A stretch of DNA of 11,660 nucleotides, from positions 1 through 11,660 of the forward strand of contig JADFZC010000049.1 in assembly GCA_015232735.1 (NCBI GenBank), given 5' to 3'. This document shows, piece by piece, positions 1-5,942 of the stretch. Position 1 is the first letter of the stretch; every line of letters begins with the position of its first letter. The notes under the pieces are model-generated. The model was not told the DNA's origin. It did no database searches and saw only the letters and a list, made by a program, of their open reading frames with translations. Made by a program: the position numbers and the translations under genes. The DNA is from Oligoflexales bacterium. GTDB taxonomy: Bacteria > Bdellovibrionota > Oligoflexia > Oligoflexales > Oligoflexaceae.

Positions 1-2
1 AA

Positions 3-803
3 TTCTCAGATAGTGTGAAAATTGAGACTAAAACTCAGAACTCGATTCACATAAAAGCCAGCGAAGGTCACGGCATTTCGCATTTTAAGGATAATAAAAA
101 GCAGTTTGATGGCGAGTGGTATTACTGTTATTTAAAGGATATTAATAAGATATATTTGGTTGTTCAAAGTCAGGATTTCAGTTTTGGTTCTGACTCTGTT
201 TGCGATCACTGGCTGCCTCAGGTGTTTATAAGAAATAAATACAATGTAATAGTCATAACAGAACCTGGAGTAGGCAAATCTAATGCTAAAAATGATTTTG
301 GAGGACCTTTTGTAAAGAAGTCATTTTCAGCACAACTAGCTGGATTTATAAACGGTTATGGCTCAGTGGATGGTAAGGTAGCAGGAATATGGGCGTATGG
401 CCAGGGAGTTATTGCAGCCTCTAATTATGCAAAGACGACAAAAGGTATAAGTCGTTTGATTTTAGGTGGAGGTGTTTACGATCTTCAGCTGCTATACAAA
501 ACAGCATCAAACATTGATTTAAAAAAAAATCTTGAAGTTTTGAGCAAAGAACAGGGGGAAAAATTTTTTGAGGAACGTTCGATAGCCTGGGATATTGAGG
601 GACTGCCATCCAAAATAAATTTATATCATGGCAAGAATGATAATATTTTTCCGAGTTCGCAGTCATCTAGTTTTAGGGATGCTTTAGCCATAGGTGAAAG
701 AAAAGTCTCTCTGCAGATTATTGAGAATGAGGGACATGTATTGACCCCTCAAATACATGAACAACTCATTGAAAAAATTCTTAAAGAAAATAATGAAAAG
801 TGA
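3..803 (+). CDS. Alpha/beta-hydrolase-fold protein, probably cut by the left edge, nucleophile missing
   Basis: The reading frame is open to the left edge. A GTG at 15 could start it, but no ribosome binding site precedes it, so the real start is probably outside the window. Residue numbers below count from that GTG. The layout is that of an alpha/beta hydrolase: a beta strand and oxyanion-type segment (about 76-90, ending in Pro-Gly-Val-Gly-Lys-Ser), a nucleophile-elbow region (127-131), an acid loop His-Gly-Lys-Asn-Asp (Asp209) and a late Gly-His (His241). The elbow reads Ala-Tyr-Gly-Gln-Gly, where active members have Gly-x-Ser-x-Gly, so the nucleophile position is Gly (codon GGC, one base from the Ser codon AGC). 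By family knowledge this suggests a non-hydrolytic or degenerate member, unless another residue acts. No signal peptide is visible, though the N-terminus may be missing. It converges on the minus-strand gene 24 bases beyond. Substrate unknown. Confidence 0.75.
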   Translation, partial: FSDSVKIETKTQNSIHIKASEGHGISHFKDNKKQFDGEWYYCYLKDINKIYLVVQSQDFSFGSDSVCDHWLPQVFIRNKYNVIVITEPGVGKSNAKNDFGGPFVKKSFSAQLAGFINGYGSVDGKVAGIWAYGQGVIAASNYAKTTKGISRLILGGGVYDLQLLYKTASNIDLKKNLEVLSKEQGEKFFEERSIAWDIEGLPSKINLYHGKNDNIFPSSQSSSFRDALAIGERKVSLQIIENEGHVLTPQIHEQLIEKILKENNEK

Positions 804-827
804 TGTTTATATTGTTGCGATAATATT

Positions 828-1439
828 TCAAAATCCCAGAAAAACAGAAGATTCACAGTTTCGCTTTTTCTCAAGGATTGGTGAAGGAGATTGAGTGTAG
901 GTAATACCTGCACCATTTCCTCTGTCGATATAATAGTACGGATAACCCCAGAATGTAGATTGAAAAGTTAAAGGACTCGACATAAGCCAGTATCGAATTG
1001 TTTTTCTATCGGCTCTTATGGTGTCAATAAAAATATTGAACTGGACTATTTTTTTATAAGAGATAGAATTCGGGTCGTGATCCTCATAGGGTAATGCAAT
1101 ATAGTAAAAATCGTTTTGTTTATTCCCATAAATTACCAAGTCATTTTGCGTGCCGTTTTTATTCACTGCATATCTGGTGAAAGCACCCACTTTTAAAAGG
1201 GAAGATGATACGGCCGTCATATACTTTGCATTAACATAGACTTCAGCCTCAAGCCAACGCTTGTTTATTTTCTCATCATGTGCATCACCAAAGGAATTAA
1301 CAAAGAATTCACAGTTCATTGAAAGTTCATTGTCATCAACTGAAACAGCATGGACATTTGCAGGGAAGTAAACGATGTTCAAAAAAACACCTAATACAGG
1401 ATATAAAACACAATAGTTACATACAGTTAACTTACTCAT
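828..1439 (-). CDS. Exported protein of unknown function
   Basis: I do not recognise this 203-residue protein. It begins with a hydrophobic segment (residues about 8-28) ending in Val-His-Ala (29-31), which fits a signal peptide cut after Ala31, so it is probably exported to the periplasm or beyond. The mature part is rich in Tyr, Phe and Asn and looks beta-rich. An aromatic stretch (about 163-171) runs into Asp-Arg-Gly-Asn-Gly (172-176). The mature protein has only two cysteines, Cys43 and Cys194, close to its two ends, which could form a disulfide. The ATG is preceded by AAGG about seven bases upstream, and a good sigma-70-type promoter lies about 50 bases further up. It stands alone: its downstream neighbour converges on it, and upstream lies the divergent tRNA. 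Function cannot be assigned from sequence. Confidence 0.75.
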   Translation of the reverse strand: MSKLTVCNYCVLYPVLGVFLNIVYFPANVHAVSVDDNELSMNCEFFVNSFGDAHDEKINKRWLEAEVYVNAKYMTAVSSSLLKVGAFTRYAVNKNGTQNDLVIYGNKQNDFYYIALPYEDHDPNSISYKKIVQFNIFIDTIRADRKTIRYWLMSSPLTFQSTFWGYPYYYIDRGNGAGITYTQSPSPILEKKRNCESSVFLGF

Positions 1440-1490
1440 TATGTCGCCTTTGTCATCCTTTTGAACTCAGTTAAAAGTAACTTTATGAGA

Positions 1491-1519
1491 CTAATAAATT
1501 TCTTTGAAAAATAAGTCAA
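1491..1519 (-). promoter_or_regulatory. Promoter of the exported-protein gene
   Basis: On the minus strand there is a -35 box TTGACT (1514-1519), a 17-base spacer and a -10 box TATTAG (1491-1496). These match the sigma-70 consensus at 5/6 and 4/6 positions. Transcription would start near 1484 and give a leader of about 45 bases before the ATG at 1439. Confidence 0.55.
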
Positions 1520-1630
1520 TCTCTGAATTTATTTCTGAAATGTCTGTTAATGAAAAAGTGAAAGAATTTCTTATAATCGATAAACCGAGGAACTTTTTAT
1601 ACGCCTATTTCTAATAGATGTCGTTTTTAC

Positions 1631-1659
1631 TTGAGAAAACTGAAGGATGCTGATAGGAA
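1631..1659 (+). promoter_or_regulatory. Possible promoter of tRNA-Ser
   Basis: TTGAGA (1631-1636) and TAGGAA (1654-1659) are 17 bases apart, which would place the start just ahead of the tRNA at 1669. The -35 box is good and the -10 box is poor. An alternative is the perfect TATAAT at 1572-1577, whose -35 (TTAATG at 1547-1552, 19-base spacer) is weak. The rest of the 1440-1668 intergenic stretch shows no gene. Confidence 0.3.
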
Positions 1660-1668
1660 AGGTTCATT

Positions 1669-1753
1669 GGAAAGATGGCCGAGTGGCTTAAGGCGCACGC
1701 CTGGAAAGCGTGTGGGTGGAAACGCCTCCGGGGTTCGAATCCCCGTCTTTCCG
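1669..1753 (+). tRNA. tRNA-Ser (anticodon GGA)
   Basis: This is an 85-base tRNA. The acceptor stem GGAAAGA (1669-1675) pairs perfectly with TCTTTCC (1746-1752), followed by discriminator G1753. The anticodon stem-loop carries CT-GGA-AA, giving anticodon GGA, which reads the Ser codons UCC and UCU. A long variable arm typical of class II serine tRNAs and a GGTTCGAAT T-arm are present. CCA is not encoded, since TCA follows the discriminator, so it must be added after transcription. It lies just upstream of the 4.5S RNA gene. Confidence 0.97.
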
Positions 1754-1768
1754 TCATAGTTTGGTTTA

Positions 1769-1797
1769 TTGTGCTCTTGAAATTTGGTCTTTATAAG
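1769..1797 (+). promoter_or_regulatory. Promoter of the 4.5S RNA gene (and perhaps dnaX)
   Basis: The -10 box TATAAG (1792-1797, 5/6 consensus) sits 17 bases downstream of TTGTGC (1769-1774, which matches only the TTG of the consensus). The predicted start near 1804-1808 agrees with the 5' end of the SRP RNA helix at 1808. As dnaX begins only about 20 bases after the RNA, read-through from this promoter may also supply dnaX. Confidence 0.5.
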
Positions 1798-1807
1798 ATA
1801 AAAATAG

Positions 1808-1927
<120 letters not shown>

Positions 1928-1936
1928 TTTTTAATT

Positions 1937-1941
1937 GGGAG
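1937..1941 (+). promoter_or_regulatory. Ribosome binding site that sets the dnaX start
   Basis: GGGAG lies eight bases before the ATG at 1950. The upstream in-frame TTG at 1935 has no such site and would put the start inside the 4.5S RNA terminator. The ATG at 1950 gives the family-typical N-terminus Met-Ser-Tyr-Gln. Confidence 0.75.
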
Positions 1942-1949
1942 AACCTCTA

Positions 1950-3746
1950 ATGTCATATCAATCATTAGCAAGGAAATATCGGCCTAAAAGATTTGAAGAA
2001 CTTGTGGGTCAGAAGGCCATTGTCAAGGCTTTGTGCAACTCCTTGAGGTTAAATAGGGAGTCTCATTGTATTGTTTTTTCAGGAGTGAGAGGTGTAGGAA
2101 AAACAACATTGGCACGTCTTTATGCAAAAGCTCTAAATTGCGAGGATGTGCTAGAATCAAGACCTTGTGGAGTTTGTGAAAGCTGTATTGCTGTTGCTGA
2201 AGGCAATCATGAAGATGTCATGGAGATAGACGGGGCTTCAAATACTGGGGTTGATGACATAAGAGACCTTCAGGAAACTCTTGGGTACGTGCCTCAAAGG
2301 TCAAGATACAAAATATATATAATTGACGAGGTTCATATGCTATCGACAAGTGCCTTTAATGCGCTTTTAAAAACACTTGAAGAGCCTCCCCCACATGTAT
2401 TTTTTATGTTTGCAACCACTGAACTGGGAAAATTACCGGCAACAATTTTGGGTCGATGCTCTGTCTATCATTTAAATCTCTTATCAACGGAGGAGATAAT
2501 TGGCAGGGTAAGCGAGATTTTGAAAAAGGAGGGGATTAAATCTGATGAAGAAGCCATATATCTTGTAGCAAAAGAGGGTCAGGGTTCCATGAGGGATGCG
2601 TTGACTTTTTTGGATCAAGCGATTGCGCTTGGTTCCGGTGAACTTAAGATTGAATGGATTCAAAAAATTATTCCAAGTGCTTCTTTTAAGTCTGGTATCG
2701 ATTTTATCAAATCCCTAATTAGAAAAGATACTGTAATGGTTCTTGAGATTATTGACAAATGGGATCAAGCGGGGGTTGATTTTACTAATGTTGTTGAGGA
2801 ATTGATTCGGAGTATTAGAAATGCTTATATTTTCAGCAGGGTCTCGGAAAAAACATCAGTCTCGAAGTTTATACATCTTTCAAAAGAAGAGTTTTTTGAT
2901 ATTGAGGAAGTTTCCTCGGGCATTAGTGGCAATGCCTTAAGCCATCTTTTTAGAGATATGATGAGATGCCGGTCTGAATTAAACAGATCTCGTCTAGATA
3001 GGTTTGTTTTGGAGAATTATTCTATTGAATGGTGCTTTAATAAATTATCTTTTGAGGATGATAAATTATCACACAATCTTCATGAAAAACATTTTGTCGA
3101 TGAAGTAGTGGATAGATGTAGTTCAGCATTACCTTTAAAAGAAAAAGAGAATGAAATCATCAATGTTTTGAAAAAAATGGAGTCAGATAGTTCTAAGGTG
3201 TTAGAAAATAGTCCTGCTAATTCAAGACAAGATTCAAGTTCTACTGATAAAAAGCCTCAGATAGAATCCCAGGAAAAAGTGAGTAATATAGTATCAAGCA
3301 GCTATAATTCTGGTTTTCCAGAATCATGGCGCATGTTGGTAGATTTATGGAAACAACAGAAGCCGCTTCAGGCTAGAATTATTGAAGAGGTACATCTCGT
3401 AGAGTACAATGAAAAGAGTATTGTAATTGCTGTTAATAAAGATAGTTTGGCGGGCAGTAAGTTATTGCAGAGAGAGGTACAAAATAAAATAAAGGAACAG
3501 TTTGCCAGAATGTTTTCTTTTTATGGGGAGTTTAAAGTAAAGCTTTTGAGTGAAATTCAGAAAGCGGATAGTATCAATGGCTTGTCAGGATCCAATGGTA
3601 TAGAAAAATCTTTGCTCGAGGTCTCAAAGATGGAGAAAAAAGAACTTTCTATAAGAACGATTGAAGAGCTGAAGCAGCATCCCATAACAAAAGGGGCCTT
3701 GTCGGTTTTTGGTGGAGATATTCAGGAAATAAGATTGAATGAATGA
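1950..3746 (+). CDS. dnaX: DNA polymerase III subunits gamma and tau (clamp-loader ATPase)
   Basis: DnaX is the ATPase of the clamp loader that places the sliding clamp on primed DNA, and as tau it ties the polymerases together at the fork. The product has 598 residues (643 in E. coli). Visible motifs: Walker A Gly-Val-Arg-Gly-Val-Gly-Lys-Thr (45-52); four zinc cysteines Cys64, Cys73, Cys76 and Cys79; Walker B Asp-Glu-Val-His (126-129); sensor 1 in Ala-Thr-Thr-Glu (155-158); an SRC-type arginine-finger motif (168-170) reading Gly-Arg-Cys instead of Ser-Arg-Cys, with Arg169 kept; and sensor 2 Gly-Ser-Met-Arg-Asp (212-216). A low-complexity Ser/Lys/Glu linker (about 395-455) leads to a C-terminal tau-type domain (about 460-540). 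An A7 run in the linker could permit -1 frameshifting to a gamma-like form. The ybaB and recR genes that often follow dnaX are absent here; a repeat element follows instead. Confidence 0.97.
   Translation: MSYQSLARKYRPKRFEELVGQKAIVKALCNSLRLNRESHCIVFSGVRGVGKTTLARLYAKALNCEDVLESRPCGVCESCIAVAEGNHEDVMEIDGASNTGVDDIRDLQETLGYVPQRSRYKIYIIDEVHMLSTSAFNALLKTLEEPPPHVFFMFATTELGKLPATILGRCSVYHLNLLSTEEIIGRVSEILKKEGIKSDEEAIYLVAKEGQGSMRDALTFLDQAIALGSGELKIEWIQKIIPSASFKSGIDFIKSLIRKDTVMVLEIIDKWDQAGVDFTNVVEELIRSIRNAYIFSRVSEKTSVSKFIHLSKEEFFDIEEVSSGISGNALSHLFRDMMRCRSELNRSRLDRFVLENYSIEWCFNKLSFEDDKLSHNLHEKHFVDEVVDRCSSALPLKEKENEIINVLKKMESDSSKVLENSPANSRQDSSSTDKKPQIESQEKVSNIVSSSYNSGFPESWRMLVDLWKQQKPLQARIIEEVHLVEYNEKSIVIAVNKDSLAGSKLLQREVQNKIKEQFARMFSFYGEFKVKLLSEIQKADSINGLSGSNGIEKSLLEVSKMEKKELSIRTIEELKQHPITKGALSVFGGDIQEIRLNE
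3170..3206 (+). promoter_or_regulatory. Candidate -1 frameshift site in dnaX (gamma-subunit production)
   Basis: Two in-frame Lys codons form G-AAA-AAA-A (3170-3177, codons 408-409) with seven A in a row. A -1 slip here would add only four residues (Asn-Gly-Val-Arg) before a TAG at 3188-3190, giving a product of about 413 residues, close to the 431 of E. coli gamma. A perfect six-base hairpin follows (TTCTAA 3191-3196 with TTAGAA 3201-3206, loop GGTG). Weak points are the G in the first slippery position, the AT-rich stem 13 bases downstream and the lack of a clear upstream Shine-Dalgarno-like stimulator. Confidence 0.35.
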
Positions 3747-3786
3747 CGATTGTAATAGACCTGGCCATAACTTTCAGTAATAATTA

Positions 3787-3812
3787 GTCCGTGGCGCTTT
3801 CGCGCCACGGAC
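3787..3812. repeat. GC-rich end hairpin of repeat copy 1 (left)
   Basis: GTCCGTGGCGC (3787-3797) and GCGCCACGGAC (3802-3812) form a perfect 11-base-pair stem with loop TTTC. Its GC content stands out from the AT-rich surroundings. No T-run follows, so it does not look like an intrinsic terminator, although it could protect the 3' end of dnaX mRNA. Confidence 0.8.
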
Positions 3813-3902
3813 GTATCCTGGCGAACGAAGTGAGCATAGGATCTATTACGAAATATCAGTATGTTACGACAGATCCTATTCAAGCTTCGCTTACCAGGAC
3901 AC

Positions 3903-3928
3903 GTCGCTTGCGCCTTAGCGCCAGCGAC
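3903..3928. repeat. GC-rich end hairpin of repeat copy 1 (right)
   Basis: GTCGCTTGCGC (3903-3913) pairs with GCGCCAGCGAC (3918-3928) with one mismatch around the loop CTTA. Its right arm is identical to the right arm of the left-end hairpin of copy 2 (6768-6778), which ties the two copies together. Confidence 0.75.
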
Positions 3929-3976
3929 TGATTATTAATAGTTTAAAATTGCAGGTTGCGAAAATAAAAAACGTCA

Positions 3977-4561
3977 ATGGCTTTTACTAATTTCGAAACA
4001 AAAGAAATAAACTGTAAAATCGTGTACTTTGGCGCCAAGGGTTCGGGACGGAGCACTAATCTGCGATCGATTTTTTCTCAAGTTTCATCTGAGATAAAAT
4101 CGGGCATGTTTGAGCTTCAGGAAGTTGACTATCATCATTATTTTGAGTTCTTACCCCTAAGCCTTGGTTATGTGAGAGACTACCATTTAAAGATGCATTT
4201 GTATACTTTGCCTGATACTTCTCTTTATGAGACGCTCACACCAACAATTCTAAAGGGTATCGATGGGTACGTATTTGTCAGTGATGCCAGAATTGAAGCT
4301 ATGGCTGAAAATATTGATTCATACAAAGAAGTAAAACGTCTTTTAGCGTCAGAGGGTTATCATGTTGGATCATTACCCAGGGTTATACAATATAACAAAA
4401 TGGATTTGGATAGTTTGGTCCCGATTAATATATTGCGTCAGGAGCTTAATCCGGGAAAGATGCCTGATTGCGAAGCTATCGCAAAAGAATCAAAAGGAAC
4501 TTTTGAGACATTGTTAATGATAACCAAATTAGTTTTGGATCAACTAACAACAAGTGTTTAA
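3977..4561 (+). CDS. Divergent MglA-like protein with degenerate GTPase motifs
   Basis: The 194-residue protein follows the MglA family (Ras-like switch for gliding and polarity) from end to end. The N-terminus has Glu-Ile-Asn-Cys-Lys-Ile-Val-Tyr (10-17), then Phe-Leu-Pro-Leu-Ser-Leu-Gly (58-64), Ile-Leu-Lys-Gly-Ile-Asp-Gly (91-97) and a G4 motif Asn-Lys-Met-Asp (140-143). Key nucleotide residues are lost. The P-loop reads Gly-Ala-Lys-Gly-Ser-Gly-Arg-Ser (19-26), with Arg25 for the invariant Lys. The MglA switch-II signature Val-Pro-Gly-Gln is replaced by Leu-Pro-Asp-Thr (78-81), losing the glycine and the catalytic Gln. This suggests a protein that binds nucleotide weakly, or binds it without hydrolysis, and serves as a scaffold or regulator. 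It heads a four-gene run; no MglB (roadblock) gene is beside it. No strong ribosome binding site precedes the ATG, but this start fits the family N-terminus. Confidence 0.88.
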   Translation: MAFTNFETKEINCKIVYFGAKGSGRSTNLRSIFSQVSSEIKSGMFELQEVDYHHYFEFLPLSLGYVRDYHLKMHLYTLPDTSLYETLTPTILKGIDGYVFVSDARIEAMAENIDSYKEVKRLLASEGYHVGSLPRVIQYNKMDLDSLVPINILRQELNPGKMPDCEAIAKESKGTFETLLMITKLVLDQLTTSV

Positions 4562-4565
4562 TATT

Positions 4566-4569
4566 GGAG
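4566..4569 (+). promoter_or_regulatory. Ribosome binding site suggesting a TTG start at 4576
   Basis: GGAG sits six bases before the TTG at 4576. The earlier in-frame TTG at 4564 has no site ahead of it, only the stop of the MglA-like gene. A further candidate is the GTG at 4603, preceded by GGAAGG (4588-4593). Confidence 0.45.
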
Positions 4570-4575
4570 AAAAAA

Positions 4576-5088
4576 TTGGAGGTCTGTGGAAGGATTGATA
4601 AAGTGGTCGTTCTTTTGGCGTGTAGGGATCGAACAGGCCTTTTTAGATTCCCAGTTAGCATAGATAAATACAAAGAAGATATTCCAGGAATAAAAGTTGA
4701 TCTCAATTATTATTTCGACAGGTTAAAAGCCAAGATAGTTTCTGATGCGGCTGTTGCATTGGGAAATGAGAAACTTTCAGGGTATATTTTAATAGATAGG
4801 GAAATGACTCCGTATTTGACATTTTCCGATGGTAGCAAGGGGGTCTTGTTTTTGGCAAGGATTTATGCCATTTATTTTGAAGCCCCTGAGTATTGGCCAA
4901 CCTTGCCGGAGATATTGAAACATATGCCTGATGACAGGAACAGACTGCCTTACCTCAAGGTGTTGCAGATACTTTCAGGGTCATCACAGGATGATATTGA
5001 AGCTGTTGGGCTTGCAAATGAAGATATGAAGTTCATTGTTCAAGAAACAATAAAGAAAAATTCCACGGAAATGGTGCAAAATTCATAG
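4576..5088 (+). CDS. Unknown cytosolic protein coupled to the MglA-like gene
   Basis: I do not recognise this protein of about 170 residues. It has no signal peptide or membrane segment and a mixed alpha/beta composition, so it is probably cytosolic. It opens with a hydrophobic strand (Val-Val-Val-Leu-Leu) followed by Arg-Asp-Arg. A central part carries Gly-Tyr-Ile-Leu-Ile-Asp, and a C-terminal helical part contains Leu-Pro-Glu-Ile-Leu and Leu-Pro-Tyr-Leu-Lys. It starts only a few bases after the MglA-like stop, whichever start is used (TTG 4564, TTG 4576 or GTG 4603). Such spacing implies translational coupling, so it may act with that protein. It lacks an obvious roadblock/LC7 pattern, so I do not call it MglB. 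The start is uncertain by up to 13 codons. Confidence 0.75.
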   Translation: MEVCGRIDKVVVLLACRDRTGLFRFPVSIDKYKEDIPGIKVDLNYYFDRLKAKIVSDAAVALGNEKLSGYILIDREMTPYLTFSDGSKGVLFLARIYAIYFEAPEYWPTLPEILKHMPDDRNRLPYLKVLQILSGSSQDDIEAVGLANEDMKFIVQETIKKNSTEMVQNS

Positions 5089-5100
5089 AGAGGTTTCGTT

Positions 5101-5916
5101 ATGAAAAAAATTTTTGGATGTATTTGTTTCGCAGTAATAGTTAACGCATCTGAGTTGTACGGGTATCAGGTAAAATGTAATGAAGATCAAAGTATCTGCC
5201 AGGTGGAAACAAAGCGTCTCGCTAAAGGGGATAGAGTTGGAATTTTCAGCAAGGATGGATATATTGTAGCACTTGGGATTGTTGCTAAGATCATTGGTGA
5301 AGAAAGAGAAATAAAAATAACAAAAAAGTATGAAGAGATCACTGCTTCTTGTGAATTAGAAAAGATACAGGATAATGAGGCCAATTCTCCGGGAAAATTT
5401 TTCAAGATAAGGCAGTCTTTGAAAAAGAGACAGTATGGTGGTGGGCTTGGACTTGCCAGTATAGGGGTCGGGAGTGGCTTTCAGGCGTTTATGCTGGAAG
5501 GTTTCATGGAATGGTTGATGAAGAATTCGTGGTATGCAGGAGGAAGAGCCTTGATTTTGAAGGGTAGTGGAACTGCAAGTATCACCCTTGATCAGCTCGA
5601 AGAGAGAAAAATTGACATGATGGCTCTTGGTCTGATGGGCGGTGCAGGCTTTGATTTTATCAGGAATGAGAACTTTACTGTGAAGGGAGAGGCCGATTTG
5701 GGGGTTGCTAATGTTTCAGCGTCTTCCTCAGGCGATGAACCAGTAAAGGAAGTGGCGGATGGAAGGATTTTCGCGGGAATCGGAGTGCTTGTTAAAGCGG
5801 AACTTGAGATGCTTTTTAACTGGAATGAAATGCAGCCATATGGAGCTTTTTCGATGATTCGTCTTCAGAATTCCAATAACTACGCTTTTTCGTTTGGTAT
5901 TATTTCATCTTTTTAG
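5101..5916 (+). CDS. Exported, probably outer-membrane, beta-barrel-like protein
   Basis: This 271-residue protein has a short lysine-led signal peptide (Met-Lys-Lys then a hydrophobic core to about residue 16), with cleavage possible near 17-22. Residues about 38-80 (Lys-Gly-Asp-Arg-Val-Gly-Ile-Phe, then Ala-Leu-Gly-Ile-Val-Ala-Lys) look like a small SH3-like beta domain as found in envelope proteins. From about 112 on, Gly-rich and amphipathic alternating stretches (for example Gly-Gly-Gly-Leu-Gly-Leu, 113-118) end in a final Phe271, a common mark of outer-membrane barrels. Cys26, Cys33 and Cys84 lie in the exported part. GAGAGG lies seven bases before the ATG, and the previous stop is 12 bases upstream, so it is in the MglA-like operon. 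The family is not recognised. Role inferred: a cell-surface partner or structural protein. Confidence 0.75.
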   Translation: MKKIFGCICFAVIVNASELYGYQVKCNEDQSICQVETKRLAKGDRVGIFSKDGYIVALGIVAKIIGEEREIKITKKYEEITASCELEKIQDNEANSPGKFFKIRQSLKKRQYGGGLGLASIGVGSGFQAFMLEGFMEWLMKNSWYAGGRALILKGSGTASITLDQLEERKIDMMALGLMGGAGFDFIRNENFTVKGEADLGVANVSASSSGDEPVKEVADGRIFAGIGVLVKAELEMLFNWNEMQPYGAFSMIRLQNSNNYAFSFGIISSF

Positions 5917-5930
5917 TGTCGTTATCCGGC

Positions 5931-5936
5931 AGAAGG
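5931..5936 (+). promoter_or_regulatory. Ribosome binding site that sets the start of the MBL hydrolase
   Basis: AGAAGG lies six bases before the ATG at 5943. A GTG at 5916, overlapping the previous stop, is in frame but would add nine residues not expected before the first strand (Met-Arg-Val-Val-Ile-Leu-Gly). Confidence 0.7.
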
Positions 5937-5942
5937 TATTTG

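Larger units (their letters stand above)
3778..3937. repeat. Palindromic intergenic repeat element, copy 1
   Basis: This is a 160-base, nearly self-complementary element between dnaX and the MglA-like gene. The ends are 12-base inverted repeats (TAATAATTAGTC 3778-3789; GACTGATTATTA 3926-3937; one mismatch). Just inside each end is a GC-rich hairpin. Further in, nested inverted pairs follow: TCCTGG/CCAGGA (3816-3821 with 3894-3899), CGAAG/CTTCG (3826-3830 with 3885-3889) and ATAGGATCT/AGATCCTAT (3836-3844 with 3871-3879). The whole unit could fold into one long cruciform-like structure. No protein is encoded. The layout resembles REP-doublet (REPIN/BIME) elements or a MITE. The second copy at 6744-6960 shows that it is a repeat family. 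Confidence 0.8.

Noticed and set aside
804..827. Small AT hairpin between the two convergent genes as a bidirectional terminator
   Set aside because: Only about five A-T base pairs, too weak to call.
1935..1949. TTG at 1935 as the dnaX start
   Set aside because: It lacks a ribosome binding site and lies right after the SRP RNA T-run. The ATG at 1950 has GGGAG eight bases upstream and matches the family N-terminus.
3787..3812. Strong GC hairpin after dnaX read as an intrinsic terminator
   Set aside because: No T-run follows the stem on either strand (ACGTATCC on one side, AATTATTA on the other). It is part of the repeat element.
4476..4900. Open minus-strand frames opposite the MglA-like and unknown genes
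   Set aside because: They lie antisense to a continuous plus-strand operon with good spacing, and their composition is typical of chance frames.
4576..5088. Calling the gene after the MglA-like one mglB
   Set aside because: Although MglB often neighbours MglA, I see no roadblock/LC7 pattern in this protein.
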